From NCBI GenBank assembly GCA_000320545.1, contig ADNK01000118.1:1-63977 (forward strand): DNA of 63,977 bases, read 5' to 3'. This document shows, one piece after another, positions 62,401 through 63,977 of the stretch. Position 1 is the stretch's first letter. Every line of letters begins with the position of its first letter. The notes under the pieces were generated by a model, which worked only from the letters and a program-made list of their open reading frames with translations, made no database searches and had not been told where the DNA came from. Position numbers and translations under genes: made by a program. This DNA is from Bigelowiella natans CCMP2755. Its lineage: Eukaryota; Cercozoa; Chlorarachniophyceae.

Positions 62401-63390
62401 ATTATCAAGGTCAACGTTGCTAAGAAGAACAAAGGCTTATATAAGCAGAGGCTTACTAACTGCTACCGTACCTGGGAGTCTGAGCTCCAGGCTATCCCTG
62501 ATGAAGTTAGCATAAACAAGATACCAAAGAAGTTACATGTGGATAATGAGACCTCTCTTCTACAGCTACCACACCCTAATATTGATGCCTCACCTGTATA
62601 CTATGCCCAGTCCAACTCCAAGGTAGAGCGACTCCACCGCACCTTGGCCAACCTAAGCAGGATAAATAGCACCACACCAGACAAGATACAAGGGTTAGTA
62701 AACGACACCTTCACGTCTGGGGGAGGTATCAAGGATAAGGAGAGGGAAGAAGGCGACGACAACGACGACGATACCGAGAGCGAAGACGAGAAGGTCCCGT
62801 ACGATGGCCGAGTTCTAAAGGAAGGACAGTATGTTAGGGCCAAGGTAAATCTGAGATCGAGAAATAAACAAGACCCCTTCTGGGGTGGCGTTGCAAAGGT
62901 TACCGAGAGGAAGGGGAGGAAGCAGTACTACATCTATGATGGGAACAGGGTCACCTTGCGCCACATCAGTCACCTAAAGAATTATGATATCGGTGAGAAG
63001 CTCCTAGAGGATGTTAAAGTAAACCCTACTGTGTGGGAGCGAGCAATGCCTTGTTTAGGACCCCGACCTAAGTTCGATGTGGAATATGGAAACAATAAGG
63101 TCAGGGTGAACGACGATTGGCGCATGAAGATTGTCTATCTAGGCTACCCTGGATTACGAAATATGGAGAGGGTAGCTATGAAAATAAAGGACGGAAAATA
63201 TCAGCTACTCTACCTAGCTGTTCCCGACTTACCCTTTGAGCACTGGTATAAGGTCCTGGGGGACCTTGATGCAGAGGGCTGGTATGGACACGAACCTAAG
63301 GACGAAGGTGAGTTCTGGGTAAGCGACAAAGGAGATAAGGTTAGAGAGGAATCTATTACCTGGTGGTTGGTGAAGTTCCGAAAGCGATGA
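59389..63390 (+). CDS. pol: retrotransposon Pol polyprotein (protease, RT, RNase H, integrase)
   Basis: Open from 59389 in the -1 frame relative to gag; the first ATG is at 59596 (1264 residues from there). In order: zinc knuckle CGYCSRKGKHTAKDC upstream of that ATG; protease with LPALWDSGS (active Asp near residue 126); reverse transcriptase with FVYVDDDIIC (YVDD at about residues 496-499); RNase H with LWTDWSKLG, GEYKAMTEAQRKL, LMTDHKPLLG and DKQLADYFSRL; and integrase with a zinc-binding HHCC-like segment (AHVGENHITALLYHYYW, then RGCRCSSL). The integrase core acids are Asp in IVQIDVYKYDGY, Asp in LHVDNETS and Glu in QSNSKVERLHRTL. The C-terminal part has the GQYVRAK...DPFWGGVAKV module and a further 170 residues. 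No stop or frameshift interrupts it. TGA at 63388. Confidence 0.93.
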   Translation, partial: ERRGSGRLAGDDPELFTSPKVPGIGNINAIKPQRDWYKDREGNRRCGYCSRKGKHTAKDCRDRKEGRPRMTIRQLNEHYEKLKRKKGRGQGYNNSKWQGSNNGKNNKYKNKKQNSINAIQQQINGILDHLKQAPTKTAVPATQDQDKPMTLDDIKNLGVCNINDEDANRTIKVAMTKVKVKDSYGDYKKLPALWDSGSMPKSFISLSTVRRLGLLDQVTKKERKYAQADGSSSMKTVGELMLKLQIPGSDAETQIKTRVAMTLSMELLLGQDALEKLGGIISFYNHKIYFAKLPKKSGRTISQNMIRLDEWTSESSVNALEFMDLADNKLPTPTELRKKNPGKTIRQITELLDKTPPADDWDIDKGKKYINKILNEKYSDITKPTTKPSSKLTPVKIELKKGYEECIINDPEHRRPEADWEKIEWQINEWAKEGKIEPSNSPWNVRHVLAKKPTYPFFRLAHNFIRHNRVIKRIQTPTPRIDDVIEHVIGYKYYSSLDKNESYMQTPIHKTSRPITAFSSRHRKWHFVVFPYGLSISGDAFSSQNYRAYTHDGMASVLWVFVFVYVDDDIICTNTVVAQIFLLENIFIRFAHFGFTIRLQKCTFLATRIKWCGYYLEQGRITPNPEKVAALQQAPKPKNAKELKSFLQTAAWILRRFSPTYARTAAAFTTAYRKENSVGLSFAKVWAKAGLDAHFDNLIKLCSNTLLNAKLDTTRPATLWTDWSKLGMAAVLTQDQQIIRVWGRACTAAEAKYSPTKGEYKAMTEAQRKLRYYLLSVPSFTLMTDHKPLLGIDRKLEAPNDEYAAMRADTEEFRDKRTVVYAPGDKQLADYFSRLFEKKVPTQVTPMVNAITFEDGDFLPEPEELQHLQEHLDKYKHKHEVLSDRIYVYTNNVRRTYVPRRTRGALLFTAHGPAHVGENHITALLYHYYWPYKLKEIRTYLRGCRCSSLKAAGVATKESSKSRASKKIKARNFLDIVQIDVYKYDGYHYLTFVDVATGKCWVKKIIKVNVAKKNKGLYKQRLTNCYRTWESELQAIPDEVSINKIPKKLHVDNETSLLQLPHPNIDASPVYYAQSNSKVERLHRTLANLSRINSTTPDKIQGLVNDTFTSGGGIKDKEREEGDDNDDDTESEDEKVPYDGRVLKEGQYVRAKVNLRSRNKQDPFWGGVAKVTERKGRKQYYIYDGNRVTLRHISHLKNYDIGEKLLEDVKVNPTVWERAMPCLGPRPKFDVEYGNNKVRVNDDWRMKIVYLGYPGLRNMERVAMKIKDGKYQLLYLAVPDLPFEHWYKVLGDLDAEGWYGHEPKDEGEFWVSDKGDKVREESITWWLVKFRKR

Positions 63391-63441
63391 AGGTCTAAGG
63401 GAATAAGGAAGGAAGGAAGGAGCAACGTGACTTGGGGGAGG

Positions 63442-63767
63442 TGTAGCGCGTACCACTACGCGGGCACAAGTCACGTGCGACAACAAAGGGGTTGTCGCGG
63501 ATATAGAATATAGATAACGTAGATATTAATACAGCATAGGCACGTGGGTTCCGGCGGGACTCATGGCAGCACACCGGAAGTGTGCTGCCCCACGTGCGGC
63601 GGCATTCGCGAAAGCTTCGCGAATGATTACGCAGTGCACGATTTAATAAAAATATAATCTTTAATAAAAATAAACACAACTCTTCAAAAGGAAGCAAACG
63701 TGCCTTTCCCCCCCCCTGCCTACTTGTGCACGTAGCGCCTCGGCCTGTGAACACCTTACGCGCAACA
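63442..63767 (+). repeat. 3' long terminal repeat
   Basis: I see no difference from the 5' LTR at any position, including the C-run near 63707 and all stem-loops. This indicates insertion too recent for divergence, or recent gene conversion. Confidence 0.95.
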
Positions 63768-63977
63768 AGAAGGCAGCAACAGCGAGAGTCAAAGAGGGAG
63801 CGTGTGAGCGTCCATCCAGAAATGCTGCAGGCTTCCGACGATGGCGAATTCAGACTGCGACAACCCCGGAACTTCCTTTCTGCAAATCTGCTCGATCTCC
63901 GAAGGAAGCACTCACGCGAAACGGTGGAGATTCTGGTGTTGCGACAGACATTCTCAGGACGTTGTCGGCGAAAACGC
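63768..63977. other. right flank of the retrotransposon
   Basis: Starts with the AGAA duplication. Two plus-strand frames are open to the window end. One of them continues the frame that enters the element from the left. Too short to identify. Confidence 0.4.

Larger units (their letters stand above)
58632..63767 (+). mobile_element. complete Ty3/gypsy-order LTR retrotransposon
   Basis: Two 326-base LTRs (58632-58957 and 63442-63767), TG...CA ended, with no difference seen between them by eye. They are flanked by AGAA on both sides (58628-58631 and 63768-63771), a 4-base target duplication. The interior holds a short gag frame, then one long pol frame in the order zinc knuckle, protease, reverse transcriptase, RNase H, integrase, which is the Ty3/gypsy order. 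Just inside the left LTR, TGGCTTCCACACACGGG (58963-58979) has the position and leading TGG of a primer-binding site; the tRNA is not assigned. A purine-rich tract (GGGGGAGG) ends directly at the right LTR. Identical LTRs and uninterrupted pol point to a very recent, possibly still active copy. Confidence 0.95.

Overview
This is nuclear DNA from a eukaryote. Nearly every gene is split by short GT-AG introns (most 30-300 bases), the spaces between exons are full of microsatellites (CA, GT, AT, GA, AGT, CTCC and poly-C runs), and the recognisable products are eukaryotic. They include the intraflagellar transport subunit IFT20, a mitochondrial carrier, a TMEM184-type membrane protein, TMEM53, a pentatricopeptide-repeat (PPR) protein, a TDRD3/RMI1-type OB-fold protein and SAM-kinase and PP2C signalling proteins. 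IFT20 implies a flagellated stage. An NTF2-like protein with a possible targeting leader and the PPR protein suggest an organelle-rich, probably photosynthetic protist. A stramenopile (ochrophyte-like) alga is my best guess, and it is an inference. No rRNA, tRNA or CRISPR array was recognised.

Layout. 0.1-5.3 kb: one large minus-strand multi-exon membrane-protein gene, only partly resolved. 6.8-8.9 kb: a minus-strand fusion of tandem Tudor-like domains to a PP2C phosphatase, divergent from a 545-residue basic protein (9.07-10.7 kb). 11.5-12.4 kb: a small glutaredoxin-like gene (minus). 13.0-16.1 kb: a PDZ plus coiled-coil protein, complete in 14 exons (minus). 18.05-18.65 kb: IFT20 (plus). 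20.3-23.3 kb: a citrate-type mitochondrial carrier (plus). 25.0-28.2 kb: TMEM184 family (minus), divergent from a secreted or anchored NHL beta-propeller gene (28.6-34.2 kb). 35.3-36.1 kb: an NTF2/SnoaL-like protein (minus), divergent from a TDRD3/RMI1-like gene (36.4-38.9 kb) that may run on to 40.45 kb. 41.4-42.7 kb: an EF-hand-like protein (minus). 43.7-45.3 kb: a SAM-domain kinase with an altered catalytic loop (minus). 45.5-46.05 kb: a fragmentary minus-strand gene. 46.1-50.9 kb: the PPR gene. 52.6-54.1 kb: a TspO/MBR-related membrane protein. 54.8-56.1 kb: peptidase E (minus), divergent from TMEM53 (56.4-57.9 kb). 58.6-63.8 kb: a complete Ty3/gypsy-order LTR retrotransposon whose two LTRs look identical.

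Two large-scale patterns stand out. First, many genes form divergent pairs that share 200-400 base promoters. Second, the remaining gaps, mostly behind gene 3' ends, are filled by islands rich in CA/TG dinucleotides and short palindromes. At least three of these islands contain diverged copies of one repeat. Exon models were built by eye from splice signals, reading-phase agreement and family resemblance. Where phases close across every exon (PDZ gene, IFT20, most of the carrier, Tudor-PP2C) the model is strong; elsewhere it is tentative.
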